Of a stretch of 64,000 bases of DNA, positions 8,513 through 17,829 are shown in pieces (position 1 is the first letter of the stretch; the number at the start of each line of letters is the position of its first letter). Both the position numbers and the translations under genes were made by a program. The DNA comes from Zelonia costaricensis. Taxonomy: Eukaryota > Euglenozoa > Kinetoplastea > Trypanosomatida > Trypanosomatidae. Location: positions 1-64,000 of the forward strand of contig JASAOO010003558.1 of the NCBI GenBank assembly GCA_030849075.1. The letters are read 5' to 3'. The notes below the pieces were generated by a model that searched no databases, had not been told where the DNA came from, and saw only the letters and a list, made by a program, of their open reading frames with translations.

Positions 8513-11500
8513 TCACTTCTGGTCAAAGCGGGCATCGTCGAAGTGATAGCTCGAGTGCTGTGCTCGCCACCGCCGCACGCGGGGTCCGTTGCGGGGGCTG
8601 GCGACGCAGCTCTGCTGCGGTGCGGGGTGCCGGACAGCGGACAGCTGCGCAGCCCCGCCGGCACGACCAGCTGGCGTCGCGAGGTTCAACAGCGCGAGAA
8701 GGGCGACGTGGCGATTCTGCTGCATGGCACGCATCTTGCGCCGCTCTTGCTCCAGCTTGCCGCGCCACTTGTTGTACATGACTCCGACGTACGACGCAAA
8801 GCCTCCGCCCTGGTGCACGTTGTGGCGGAGGAGGCGCCGCGTGCGGATGTTGTTGGCGACGCGGTCGAAGAGCAGGCGAACGCCCTGCTTGTTGCGCTCC
8901 CGCGCCTTCTCGCGCAGCTGCCGTACAGCGGCGCGGAGGGCCGGGTCCATGGTGGCGCCGTGGCCGACCTGCGATGCACGCATCACGACCGGCAATATGT
9001 ACTCCTGCACGAATCCCTCGAAAGACGGCCCGTAAATGAAGGCGGCGGCGCTCTGCACCTGCGCATTGACGCGGTGCTGCTCCTGCCGGGCCGGGCTGCC
9101 GAGTTTGTAGCGCAGCACCGTCGGCTGCAGCGACACGGGCTCATTGGGGGCACGCCGCAGGTGGGCCTGTACCGGGACCGCAGAGGCCGCCGCCCGGAGT
9201 ACCTCGGGAAGCGGCAGCGCACCCGTTCCCGCCGGGGCACCGCGGCGGGGTGGCGCCATGTCAGGCACGGCAGCGGGGCCGCGAGTGTGCCAGTACCACT
9301 GCGCCGGTGTGGGCGGGAGTGCCGGGAGGCGTGGCGACGCACCGTGCACCCCTTTACCACGCAGCTGGAGTCCGCCACTCCCCGAGTCGCCGCCAGCGGT
9401 GCCCTGGTCGCTCCGCGCACCTGCGATGTTGGTGGGGGCACCGGCACGGTCGCTTTGCGCCTCGGGCCCCTTCCATCGCTTCGCCGTGCCGAAAACGCCA
9501 GGTATCCAGGCCTGCTCCACGGTCAAGATGTCGTTCTCAAAGAAGTGCTCCACCGCGCCGTCCGGGTCTGCGGCAGCAGCGAGCGGCGAAACCGGCGACA
9601 ACGCATCCCCCGCCGCTCCGCCAAGACCGGTGTGCGACTGCACCGTCTCACGCACCATCGCAAACGCCGCGAGACGCAGCTCATGCGAGAGCCACTGCTC
9701 GTCCGTCGCCGATTCAGGGAGCGGCGCGTCATTGGCGACCTCAAAGTCGTCCGGGAGGTGTGCGCCGAACCGCTCTTCGAGCAGCTGCGTCACCCGCGCC
9801 ACCGTCGCCTCCTCCATCGCCTCCTGGGCTGCCGCGTGCATCGTGTGCGCCGTCTGCGCCTCCGCCACACGCCGCGCTTCGGCGTGCTGCGCATCGAACA
9901 CGGCACTCAAGAGTCGCAGTGCCTCCTGCACCTCATCCCCAAACGCGACGGAGGCGAGGCGAAGGCGCTGCACCTCTTTGCTTAGCCCGGCGGTCTGCGC
10001 GCGCAGCCACGACACGTACGTGCCGTCGTCGTTGACAGCGGTGTCCTCGCCGAAATGCGCTGCACGCGGAGATGAGGGTGCGCCATGTGCATGGTTGTGG
10101 CCCTCCCGAACGGGCGAGCCGGACGGAGAAGGCGACCGGAACGCCGTCGTGGCGCTGCCGTGGTCGCCGCTAACGTGCGACGACGATGACTGCGGGCACC
10201 TCAAGGCTTGACCAGCAAACCCGGCTCCCTGTTGACTCACCAGCCGTCCCCCAACCGTCGCCGGCGCGTGCAGCGTCGTCGAAGTGCGCTGCGGCGTGGT
10301 CATGAAGCCCGGTGAGTGCGCGGTGTGTGCCAGTTCGTGATCGCCCTCACCGAGCGAGACAGTGGCTGGATGCGGGCCCGCGTGCTCTCCGTCAATGGGG
10401 CTGCTCTCCACTTCACCGCCATCGGCCGCAAGCTCCGGCGTGAGGGTGCTAGGCCGGCTGCCTTCCACGAGGTGCCGCAAGCGCACCGGGGCGGAGGTGA
10501 GGCTTGAGGAGGCGCGCAGAGGGGCCGTGCTGTCCGACCGCCCCATGTGGCTCGTCAGCGTAGGCGGCACGTAGTGCTCGAAACCCGTCTCCGCACCCAC
10601 CCTCCACTCCTGAGACCGGCGCGACGCTGCGGCCCTGCCGGGGACGACGCCGTCCTCTGCTGCTGCCTCCTCCTCCTCGAGCTGCGCGTCTGCGATGGCC
10701 ACACGCTGCTCGCCTCGCGGGCTTCGTGACGGCGCTGGGGATTCCGCCGCCGGAGTTGCCGAAGCTGCCACCATCTTTGTTGCTGCTGCCAGCTGCGCAG
10801 CGGTCTCTGCCTGCACGGCCGCCAGCGTCGCGGCACGCTTTCGCTCACCGAGGAGCTGCTGCCGCAGCCACTGCACGTGCAGAAGTTCACGCCGCAGCGC
10901 GTTGGCGCGCGACAGCTCGGCGCACTGCAGCACCGCACTCCGCAACGCCTTCACTGGGGCTGGCGCGGTCGCCGCGGCGGCATGGGCGGCGGCGGCGGGG
11001 GTGCGAGGCGCCACGGGCAACGCAGCGCCCCCAGCGGCTGTTGTCGAGCTGCCCAACGCCGCACCAGTGCTAGACGGGCCAGCGGGTGACGGCATCGGCG
11101 CGCCGCGGCGCGGTTTACCGGCGTTGCCGGGCTCGGGCTTCGTCGCCGATGTCGATGGAGCCGCTGCCGTTGCCGCGCTCGTTGCGGTTGCCACCGCTGG
11201 CGTTGCTGTTGTCTTCTTTGCCGCAGCGGTGGTGTTGGTGCCGCTCTTCTTCCGCTGCGTCGCGTTCACGATGGAGCGACGTTTGCGATCCTCCGTTGGC
11301 GGGGGCTCGACCGTGGACGCCTCGGCAGTCTCCAACGGCGCAGCCGCGACGTGCTGCAGCGCAGCCGGCGTCTTCTGCGCCACCACCACGGCGGCTGCGA
11401 AGAGGGGCGGGCTCGCGCTGATGCTCGCACCGAGGGCGTACGGGCGTTGCGGATGCGCGGCGTCGGCGGAGACGGGGAGGAAGGCCGGCAGGGGCGGGGC

Positions 11501-12670
11501 CGACACCACAGGCACGTTGTCGCGCCACGGGCGCGTCTCGCTGCCGTTGTGGTACGTCGCATAAGACGTGAAGACACCGTTTTCCATCTGGGCGAAGCCC
11601 ATCTGGCCGCCGCGGTCCATCGGCATCGTGGCGAGCTCGTCCATCTCCATGGCGTCACAGTCGAGCAGCTCCATGGTGCGTCGCACCTCGGCCTCCAGTC
11701 GCAGCTTCCACGCCTCCGCCTCGCGCTTGGCGTCCACCACGGCACCGGAGAGGGGAATGCGTTGGTGCAGAAAGCGGTGCCGATAGGCGTCGTCCTCGAG
11801 GCAGCGGTCAAGGTCGCGGTCCTGCACGGCAGCCGGCGGCGGCGAACTCACGACTGTCTCCTGCATCGCCGCCGTGCTGCGACTCACCAGCTCGTCCGCT
11901 CCACGGAGTGCGGGCACCGCCGCCTCAGTGCTGTTCCACCCCTCGCGGGCGTTGAGGCAACGTCGCAGCTGTCGATTCTCTTCCTCAAGGTTCTTGTTTG
12001 CCTCGATGAGGAAGCGGAGGTCCTCCTTGATAGCGGGCGAGTCCTCAGAACTCCGCAGCCCACGCAGCGCCGTGCACTCCCGCTGCACGCACCGCAGCTG
12101 CAGCATGGCGGTGTTGCTCTGGTTGGAGAGGGTGTGAATCTCGTTGTCCTTGAGGCGCAGCAGCTTTAGCACGCCCGCCAACTCCTGCTGCACGGAGTCG
12201 AAGTTCAGTGTCAGAGACTGCAGCGCGGCTGAGCGCTCCTTAACGGCCTGGGTGAGAGCGTCGATGCGGCTCTGCATCGCGTTCATCTCCTTCTTCTCCG
12301 CCGCGTTGTGGCACGGCCGCCCGTAGGCGTACCGCCGCACCACGGCCTCGACCCGCTCCCACGTGTCCCAGTCGCCCAGCGCGCCGTCGGCAGCCTCGAC
12401 ATTGGCGAAGAGGACGTCGTGGATGTCCTGCTGGTTGCTCTCGTACATGTCGAAGTCCATCTGCCGCTTGCGGTTGCCGACCTCCTCGCGCTGACGGTTC
12501 AGCTCCGCGTAGTCGGTGTACAGCCGCTCAAGGAACCCCTCGCGCTGCTCCGTCGTGCTGCGGTGGTGCACATCCAATAGGGGCCGTGCTGCGGCAGCCG
12601 CCAGCGCAGCTTCGGCGCGGCTCACGACCTGCTGCCCGGCCGTCAGTCCCCCTGGCGCGCCGCTCGACAT
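8513..12670 (-). CDS. large coiled-coil protein, 1385 aa, function unknown
   Basis: I do not recognise a family. The N-terminal 130 residues are helical and charged (REGFLERLYTDYAELNRQ, MDFDMYESNQQDIHDVLFAN, DWDTWERVEAVVRRYAYG). A coiled coil follows at roughly residues 140-270 (MNAMQSRIDALTQAVKERSA, KLLRLKDNEIHTLSNQSN, IEANKNLEEENRQLRRCL). The middle is low-complexity Ala/Thr/Pro/Ser with further helical patches (LLHVQWLRQQLLGERKRAAT, EEATVARVTQLLEERFGAHL). The C-terminus is basic (LREKARERNKQGVRLLFDRV, YNKWRGKLEQERRKMRAMQQ). No transmembrane segment or catalytic motif is visible. A structural role in cytoskeleton or basal body would fit but is inference. The start at 12670 is the first Met after UTR-like sequence; an acceptor CACCACAG lies at 12765-12764. 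Confidence 0.8.
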   Translation of the reverse strand: MSSGAPGGLTAGQQVVSRAEAALAAAAARPLLDVHHRSTTEQREGFLERLYTDYAELNRQREEVGNRKRQMDFDMYESNQQDIHDVLFANVEAADGALGDWDTWERVEAVVRRYAYGRPCHNAAEKKEMNAMQSRIDALTQAVKERSAALQSLTLNFDSVQQELAGVLKLLRLKDNEIHTLSNQSNTAMLQLRCVQRECTALRGLRSSEDSPAIKEDLRFLIEANKNLEEENRQLRRCLNAREGWNSTEAAVPALRGADELVSRSTAAMQETVVSSPPPAAVQDRDLDRCLEDDAYRHRFLHQRIPLSGAVVDAKREAEAWKLRLEAEVRRTMELLDCDAMEMDELATMPMDRGGQMGFAQMENGVFTSYATYHNGSETRPWRDNVPVVSAPPLPAFLPVSADAAHPQRPYALGASISASPPLFAAAVVVAQKTPAALQHVAAAPLETAEASTVEPPPTEDRKRRSIVNATQRKKSGTNTTAAAKKTTATPAVATATSAATAAAPSTSATKPEPGNAGKPRRGAPMPSPAGPSSTGAALGSSTTAAGGAALPVAPRTPAAAAHAAAATAPAPVKALRSAVLQCAELSRANALRRELLHVQWLRQQLLGERKRAATLAAVQAETAAQLAAATKMVAASATPAAESPAPSRSPRGEQRVAIADAQLEEEEAAAEDGVVPGRAAASRRSQEWRVGAETGFEHYVPPTLTSHMGRSDSTAPLRASSSLTSAPVRLRHLVEGSRPSTLTPELAADGGEVESSPIDGEHAGPHPATVSLGEGDHELAHTAHSPGFMTTPQRTSTTLHAPATVGGRLVSQQGAGFAGQALRCPQSSSSHVSGDHGSATTAFRSPSPSGSPVREGHNHAHGAPSSPRAAHFGEDTAVNDDGTYVSWLRAQTAGLSKEVQRLRLASVAFGDEVQEALRLLSAVFDAQHAEARRVAEAQTAHTMHAAAQEAMEEATVARVTQLLEERFGAHLPDDFEVANDAPLPESATDEQWLSHELRLAAFAMVRETVQSHTGLGGAAGDALSPVSPLAAAADPDGAVEHFFENDILTVEQAWIPGVFGTAKRWKGPEAQSDRAGAPTNIAGARSDQGTAGGDSGSGGLQLRGKGVHGASPRLPALPPTPAQWYWHTRGPAAVPDMAPPRRGAPAGTGALPLPEVLRAAASAVPVQAHLRRAPNEPVSLQPTVLRYKLGSPARQEQHRVNAQVQSAAAFIYGPSFEGFVQEYILPVVMRASQVGHGATMDPALRAAVRQLREKARERNKQGVRLLFDRVANNIRTRRLLRHNVHQGGGFASYVGVMYNKWRGKLEQERRKMRAMQQNRHVALLALLNLATPAGRAGGAAQLSAVRHPAPQQSCVASPRNGPRVRRWRAQHSSYHFDDARFDQK

Positions 12671-13354
12671 GCTGACGCTGGTGACTTCGCTTCTGTTCTT
12701 CTCTTCGCCTGTCGTCTGGAGTGTGTTTGTGTGCTGCCGTGTGACGGTGCGCGCATAAGAATGCTGTGGTGAGGTGCAGCGGAGCGACGAGGGCGGCAAC
12801 ACGGCCGCGCAGGGAGTGTAGAGAAGGGGAGGATAGGCGTGGTTGTCTGCGTGGCTGTTGTGGATACTATGCATGATTCATGTTCCCCCTGCGCATCGCA
12901 GCAGCAGTGCAGTGGCGGATGCGCGGCGTACGCGCGTGTGCCCGGGGAGCACCCACCAAACGACGGAGAAAGGAACAAAACGCCGCAGCTCGCTTCAACG
13001 CGACGAAGCGGCGCTGAATGCCGCAACACGAACGTGGCGTGCGACGGCCCACACGAAGAGGAGGGCAACGCGATGCCCCACGCACAAGCGAAGTGGGGAA
13101 TAGCCGAGGCACTTGGGGGGGGGGGGGGGCGGAGGGGGGCATCGTGTGGGTCCTTTAGCACCGCCCTCTTTTTTATGATCGGCATTTGTGTTAACGGGGT
13201 GATGGCGTGGGTGGTGGGCCTTCGCAAAGGGTCTATGGTGCAGGTGTGGGTGTCACCCGACTAGCAGTGGGGGCAACAGGGGGACGGGGCCGAGGGGGAT
13301 CCCCGTGGAGTCTAAGGAATTCAAGTCAACGGCCGACGTCACAGGTCCAGCGCA
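12671..13354. other. intergenic with G15 run
   Basis: Leader of the coiled-coil gene and 3' UTR of the CEP44-domain gene. A G15 run lies at 13115-13129. No supported gene. Confidence 0.6.
13115..13129. repeat. G15 homopolymer
   Basis: Fifteen G on the plus strand, inside the coiled-coil/CEP44 intergenic gap. Confidence 0.9.
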
Positions 13355-13855
13355 TCACGTGCGCGGCAGTGCGTTGAGCTCGCGTCGTCGCCTGTCCACA
13401 AGCGCCTTCACCACAGGCACACGGGCGTCTGCCATCTCGGGGCTGGGGGCGGCTGGGCACTTTCGATGACCCGTCAAGCGGCGCGGAGGCGCGGCGGGGC
13501 TGCGGGAGCGCAGGACGTGCAGGAGTGCGTGGCACACTGCCACCTTGGCCGCTGCGTACTTGCACTGGCCGAACTGCGTAGCTGATATGGCAGGTGCCTG
13601 GACCGCCTCCGCAGCTAGCAGCCGCACCGTGGTGGCACCAACGTTTACGTCGTCGAGCTCCAGCACGAACCAGTCGTGCTTGCGGATGAGTGCAGCAGTG
13701 GTCACGGGGAAGCGGTGAAAGAGGAAGCGGATGAAGGTGGCGTAGGTGTGCGGGTTGCCGGTCATGACGTCGCCCTCGCTGACGGCGTCCCAGTCGCCAA
13801 AGCCGAGCCGCGACAGCTTCGCGTGCAGGAGTGAGAAGCTCGAGACGAGGTCCAT
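13355..13855 (-). CDS. CEP44-domain protein (centriole/basal body candidate)
   Basis: The 166-aa product matches the N-terminal domain of centrosomal protein CEP44: LHAKLSRLGFGDWDAVSEGD, then HTYATFIRFLFHRFPVTTAAL, IRKHDWFVLELDD, a QFGQCKYAAAKVAVCHALLHVL stretch like the family's QF-x-x-x-G/C-x-A-E-x-K segment, and a basic tail. In animals CEP44 binds microtubules and helps turn centrioles into centrosomes; here a basal-body role is the natural inference. It is much shorter than human CEP44 and has little beyond the domain. The start at 13855 follows an acceptor (AG at 13891-13890) behind a strong tract, TTTTTTCTTCTTCCCTCCC. The upstream in-frame extension is UTR-like. Confidence 0.7.
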   Translation of the reverse strand: MDLVSSFSLLHAKLSRLGFGDWDAVSEGDVMTGNPHTYATFIRFLFHRFPVTTAALIRKHDWFVLELDDVNVGATTVRLLAAEAVQAPAISATQFGQCKYAAAKVAVCHALLHVLRSRSPAAPPRRLTGHRKCPAAPSPEMADARVPVVKALVDRRRRELNALPRT

Positions 13856-14462
13856 CTGACTCTGCTGCGCGGCCGTGGCGCGTGCGAGTCTCGTGTGGCG
13901 TAGTGGAACAGACGGCAGTGTGCCGCGGGAGGGGGGAGGGAAGAAGAAAAAACAGCAACGGCAGCAACAACGGCGAACATGCAAAGGAGCGGGAGAGAGA
14001 GAGAGGTACACAGAAGAGGTTGGCGAGGCGGTGAGGGGAGGGGCGCAGCGCCCTTGACGATACCACGACGGGGCTGCCGCTGCAAGACCCCGAGCGGAGA
14101 GAGGGCGGGGAGCTGTGTGGTGGATGCGTACGAGTGGGTAGGCGCGTCGCGGCACCGGTCCACCGTAACGCAGCGCCCTGCAACGAGTTCCATTGTTGAG
14201 TGCGAGCTGACCGCGACTGTGCGGCCGGGCACGCTTGTCAAGCCGTCGCACCTCAGCGCGTGACGTCTGCCCGGGAAGTCAAATGGAGATCGAACACCCG
14301 AGCTCGCGGAAAGTCAACTGCGGCCGGACAAGCACAAGTCCCACGAGAAACGTGGAGTTACCACCAAAGGCGCGGAGCCCAAACAACAACTTCATCACTG
14401 CTCTGGTGCGTCTGCGCGCAGATTCGCGGTCGCCAGGGCGCTTGTGTGGCAATCATGTTGCC
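13856..14462. other. intergenic
   Basis: Leader of the CEP44-domain gene (pyrimidine tract 13928-13952, acceptor 13890-13891) and 3' UTR of the SFT2 gene. No gene seen. Confidence 0.6.
13890..13952 (-). promoter_or_regulatory. predicted trans-splice acceptor, CEP44-domain gene
   Basis: Sense-strand tract TTTTTTCTTCTTCCCTCCC followed by the first AG in ACACGAG, 34 nt before the ATG. Confidence 0.55.
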
Positions 14463-14921
14463 TCAGCGGCGCAGGACGATGTTCACGAGCGTCTCGCGGC
14501 CGTACGGCACGTATGAGAGCGAGTACCACACGAGGGCGGTGTACTGCAGCACACCACAGAGCAGGCACAGCACGACCGACTTGAAGATGATCGCGGTAAA
14601 GAAGGACAGGAACATAGAGCCGAGGTAGAGCGTCGTGGCGGTGAAGCGGTACTCGTCGAACATGTACGCCAGCTGGGCGGAGGGCCCCATGAGAACAATG
14701 GTGCTCAGCATCGAGAGGAAGCTGCCCAGAACGGACAGGGCGCTGTACTTCCAGTAGTTGCCCATGCCGAGCGCGAACCAGCTCATGAGGGTGGAGAAGA
14801 GCGCCACCGCCATGAGGAAGCAGAAGCCCTGAATCCGCTGCGTCCACGTCAAGTCGCGCAGGCACTGGTCACTCTCACTCATCGGCGCGTTGGCCGCCTC
14901 GTTGATCTCGATGCCAGACAT
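14463..14921 (-). CDS. SFT2: SFT2-family vesicle transport membrane protein
   Basis: A 152-aa protein with a short acidic cytoplasmic N-terminus (ESDQCLRDLTWTQRIQGF) and four closely packed membrane segments at about residues 32-51, 58-79, 96-116 and 118-137. This is the Got1/Sft2 plan; yeast Sft2 acts in retrograde endosome-to-Golgi traffic and membrane fusion with the late Golgi. Family signs include LTWTQRIQGFCFLMAV, YWKYSALSVLGSFLSMLSTI, FLMGP-like VLMGPSAQLAYMF and the RFTATTLYLGSMFLSF stretch. The first ATG at 14921 is right after a pyrimidine tract (acceptor CCCCGAAG at 14941-14940 or CTCCAG at 14967-14966). Confidence 0.9.
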   Translation of the reverse strand: MSGIEINEAANAPMSESDQCLRDLTWTQRIQGFCFLMAVALFSTLMSWFALGMGNYWKYSALSVLGSFLSMLSTIVLMGPSAQLAYMFDEYRFTATTLYLGSMFLSFFTAIIFKSVVLCLLCGVLQYTALVWYSLSYVPYGRETLVNIVLRR

Positions 14922-15773
14922 CGCAGGACGATGGCCAAACTTCGGGGAGGGTGGGGGAGAAGATACTGGAGAGGGGTGTGGGGGGTGGGGGTGGGTGCGC
15001 CTCTGGCAGCGCCGACTGATTGCTTGGACGGTAATGAGCGGTGCTGAGAGCCTCAGTGGGTATGGGTAGCGCAAGTAGCCGACTGCGGTGCTCGGCAGCC
15101 GGTTCGCAAACGTCAAGAGGTACAGCAGAGACGTGGGGGCGATGCAGGTGGAGAGCACAGACGCTGCAGCGGTTCTCTTTTTGCTCCGTTGTGGGACGGC
15201 GTCGAGTTCAGAACGGCAGCCCGCAGAGCAGCGCGGAAGAAGTGCACGCACACACGCAGACGTAGCGGCTGGTAGAAGGCGCGCAGAGGCGTCAAACCAC
15301 GACGACGCTGCCAGCGCTGCGTGCCTTCTCCCAGGAGTGGGTGGAAGGGGAACACACACTTGCGGGCGGGCGCCCAGCCAGCAGGTGCGTTGTCATGCTC
15401 GGCAAACAAATTGCTTTCTGGTACGCAGGGTCGGGTGTGCGCAGCAGCAGCAGAACCGGCAACGCAGGGCACACACACACAACGAGAAAAAAGAAAACAG
15501 TTCCGCAGCCACGGGTGGGTGCGCAAAGTGTCCACTCCGGCATCGCCCATCCAAGTCGAAGTGCGCAGTGCTGCGCTCGCAGTTGCACACAAACAGTGCG
15601 GTGCGCTGAGCGCCGTGGGGATGTGCCGCGCACTCGGGTTGGCGAGGCGCGCGCAGACTGGCGCGTATGTACATCACAGCGGGGACCAGCTTCCCCAATC
15701 CTCCCACGTCGCCGTGGGAGTCATCAAATGGACATGTGCGTGCCGCAGACGCCGCCGCGTGCAGTGAAGCCCC
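14922..15773. other. intergenic
   Basis: SFT2 leader with acceptors, then UTR-like sequence with a short CA run near 15473-15482. Frames here are low-complexity and not credible. Confidence 0.6.
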
Positions 15774-16130
15774 TCACTGCACCCAGAGCGGTGCGCGGCT
15801 AACGCACTGCTTGTGCTCCCACGCGATGTCGATGAAGCCGTGCGGAAAGTCGATCAGCTGCCCGTCTCCGTCTATAACGACGGTGAGCGGCCAGGACTGG
15901 TGCTCGAGAAGGCCGCGGAATCGGCGTGACGGCGCCTCGCTTTCGAGCTCCGTCAGCGAAAGGGCCACAAACGTCGGCGACTCGGGGGCCTCGGCGGTGG
16001 GGAGAGAAAAGAGCACTTCGTAGGTGTGGGGCGCGGTCGGGTGGGGGGCAACCGTCACGTTGTAGTGCGTTGAGCTCGACGCAAACGCCTTTGCGATAAG
16101 CTGCAGTGTACGTGCAGTGCGCTCCTCCAT
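15774..16130 (-). CDS. conserved-looking small protein, 118 aa, unknown
   Basis: No family recognised. The product starts MEERTARTLQLIAKAFASSS and reads as a small alpha/beta domain: a first helix, then strands (HYNVTVAPHP, TYEVLFSLP, TFVALSLTELE), a basic turn SRRFRGLLEHQ, and a C-terminal WPLTVVIDGDGQLIDFPHGF. No signal peptide, membrane segment or catalytic motif is visible. Support comes from its position in the array, normal amino-acid composition compared with the UTR frames around it, and an acceptor (CCCCCAAG, AG at 16147-16146) only 15 nt upstream of the ATG behind a C-rich tract. Confidence 0.7.
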   Translation of the reverse strand: MEERTARTLQLIAKAFASSSTHYNVTVAPHPTAPHTYEVLFSLPTAEAPESPTFVALSLTELESEAPSRRFRGLLEHQSWPLTVVIDGDGQLIDFPHGFIDIAWEHKQCVSRAPLWVQ

Positions 16131-16661
16131 TCTAATGAGCGGGTGCTTGGGGGTGGGGGGAGGGGTACGCAGCCGGGGGCGGTGTGTTATCGCTGCCATG
16201 AGGCAGCGGGAAAGACGAAGAAGACAATTGGGAGAGGGGAGGGGGTGGCAACGAGCAGCAGCGCACACACGCGCAGGCGGTGAGGGAGGCGCTGGGACAC
16301 TGGTTCACGCGTCAGTGGGCCAGCAGGCTGGACAAGTGAGGAGGTTGCGCGGTCTCCAGCACGCAGTCGTCCTCCTCGTAGGGAACAAAACCGAGTTGCA
16401 ATCTCGCCGACACCAAGCAGCGGTTTCCCTGTGGACCTCACTCCGTCCAGACGATTTCCGCCGGCCCCGTTGTTTGACGGTGCGTCGAGTCTTTTTTGTA
16501 TGTCGATGGTGTGCTGGGGGGATGACAGCAGCGGAAGGTGGCAGCAGGTTGTTGTACCGGAGCAGATCAAGGAAGAGTTGAGGCAACAAGAAACACGAGT
16601 GAAAGGGGAGGTGCACGTCAGTGTGCACGTGGCCGCGAGCCGGCGTGTAAAGGGGGCGCCG
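16131..16661. other. intergenic
   Basis: Leader of the 118-aa gene and 3' UTR of the 304-aa gene. No gene seen. Confidence 0.6.
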
Positions 16662-17576
16662 TCACGTGGGCTTGTGTCCAGGCTCTACGACGCCGTTTCC
16701 GGAGTTCGGCACAGCTGTGGCAGCGGGCGGTGGGGTGCCAAACGTCCAGCCGTTGCGCGGCGACAAGCGGCGCCGCAGGGTGCCGCGCGACTTGATGGCC
16801 CAGTCGAGGCGTCGCTTGTCGGCCCTCGAAAACGTCGCCGCGATGAAGCGGCCAACGGTGACAGGGCACTGCGTGGCATCAGCGTCGTCGCTGAGCCGCA
16901 GTCCGGCTAGTAGCATGCTGAGGCATCCAAACTCACGCGCGGCGGCAAGGCACAGCGTGGCGAGGGCGCGGCGTCTGGCTGCGCATGGGCCGTCGAGGAA
17001 GAGAGAGGCGGACACAAAGCCGCTCGCCAGCAACTCCTCGAAGAGGTACGCGGCCTGCCCCGCAAATGGGTGCCGTGCCTCGGTGTAGGCGCACACGGCG
17101 CGGAGCAGCGGGACCAGCATCTCGCTGCCAGCATTCAAGGTACGCGCGCAGTGCAGCAGCGACAGCCGCGTCGCCTCATGCTCCTCCAGAATCTGTGAAA
17201 GCAGCTTGGAGAGGCGGCACCACCGCTCAGCCCCAAGCACCGCCGTGGCCGAGCTCGGTGCCTTGATGAGGGTTACCGGCGACATGAGCAGGCTCAGGGG
17301 GCGCTCGAGCAGCGCAGGCTCGCCCAGCTGCGACGCACTGTGCACGATTGTGGGGACGTCGAAGATGCAGTAGCTGAACACCGCTGCGTCGACGCACGCC
17401 AGAAAGTGAGACGCCATCTGCGCCGGTGACGCGATCGGCGGCGGCGTCGTGGGTGAGGGCAGCAGCGGCGTCACCGCCTCCAACCCGGCCTGCCGCCGCG
17501 TCAGCGCAGTGTCCTCCCCGGACCACCACGGGACTCTAGAGTTTCGGGTCAGCAGAGCGCGGGTGGCGCCTCGCAT
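16662..17576 (-). CDS. hypothetical helical protein, 304 aa
   Basis: No family recognised. The N-terminus (MRGATRALLTRNSRVPWW) is basic and could be a mitochondrial presequence. The body from about residue 54 is helical: MASHFLACVDAAVFSYCIFD, RWCRLSKLLSQILEEHEATR, MLVPLLRAVCAYTEARHPF, AAYLFEELLASGFVSASLF, ALATLCLAAAREFGCLSML. It ends in a basic segment (SRADKRRLDWAIKSRGTLRR) and a disordered Pro/Gly tail. The ATG at 17576 sits 10 nt after an acceptor (CTCGACAAAG). An alternative start is the Met at residue 54. The assembly scar at 17796-17829 lies in its upstream flank and does not touch the coding region. Confidence 0.7.
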   Translation of the reverse strand: MRGATRALLTRNSRVPWWSGEDTALTRRQAGLEAVTPLLPSPTTPPPIASPAQMASHFLACVDAAVFSYCIFDVPTIVHSASQLGEPALLERPLSLLMSPVTLIKAPSSATAVLGAERWCRLSKLLSQILEEHEATRLSLLHCARTLNAGSEMLVPLLRAVCAYTEARHPFAGQAAYLFEELLASGFVSASLFLDGPCAARRRALATLCLAAAREFGCLSMLLAGLRLSDDADATQCPVTVGRFIAATFSRADKRRLDWAIKSRGTLRRRLSPRNGWTFGTPPPAATAVPNSGNGVVEPGHKPT

Positions 17577-17586
17577 TTTCTTTTTT

Positions 17587-17606
17587 CTTTGTCGAGGGGG
17601 AAGGGC
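17587..17606 (-). promoter_or_regulatory. predicted trans-splice acceptor, 304-aa gene
   Basis: CCCTTCCCCCTCGACAAAG on the sense strand, 10 nt before the ATG. Confidence 0.5.
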
Positions 17607-17795
17607 CGTGACCGCCGCGGGTGTGAGATTGGGGTTGTGTGTCCCGGTATCGAAGACGTGCCGTTTGATGTGTCGAAGGAAGGCTGCAAGTAGCGGGTGC
17701 GGGGGACGAGAAGGGAAAGGGAGATCGTCGGCAGGACAGCGAGAAACAAGGTCAGGTGGCGCATGTCGCGAAGAATAAAAACCTCGCGGCGCCAT

Positions 17796-17829
17796 NCCCC
17801 CCCCCCCCCGGGGGGGGGGGGGGGGGGGG
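17796..17829. other. N + C13 + G20: likely assembly scar
   Basis: One undetermined base is followed directly by thirteen C and twenty G. A perfect C-to-G switch of this length is rarely biological and often marks where reads from opposite strands ran into a homopolymer and were joined. Confidence 0.7.
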
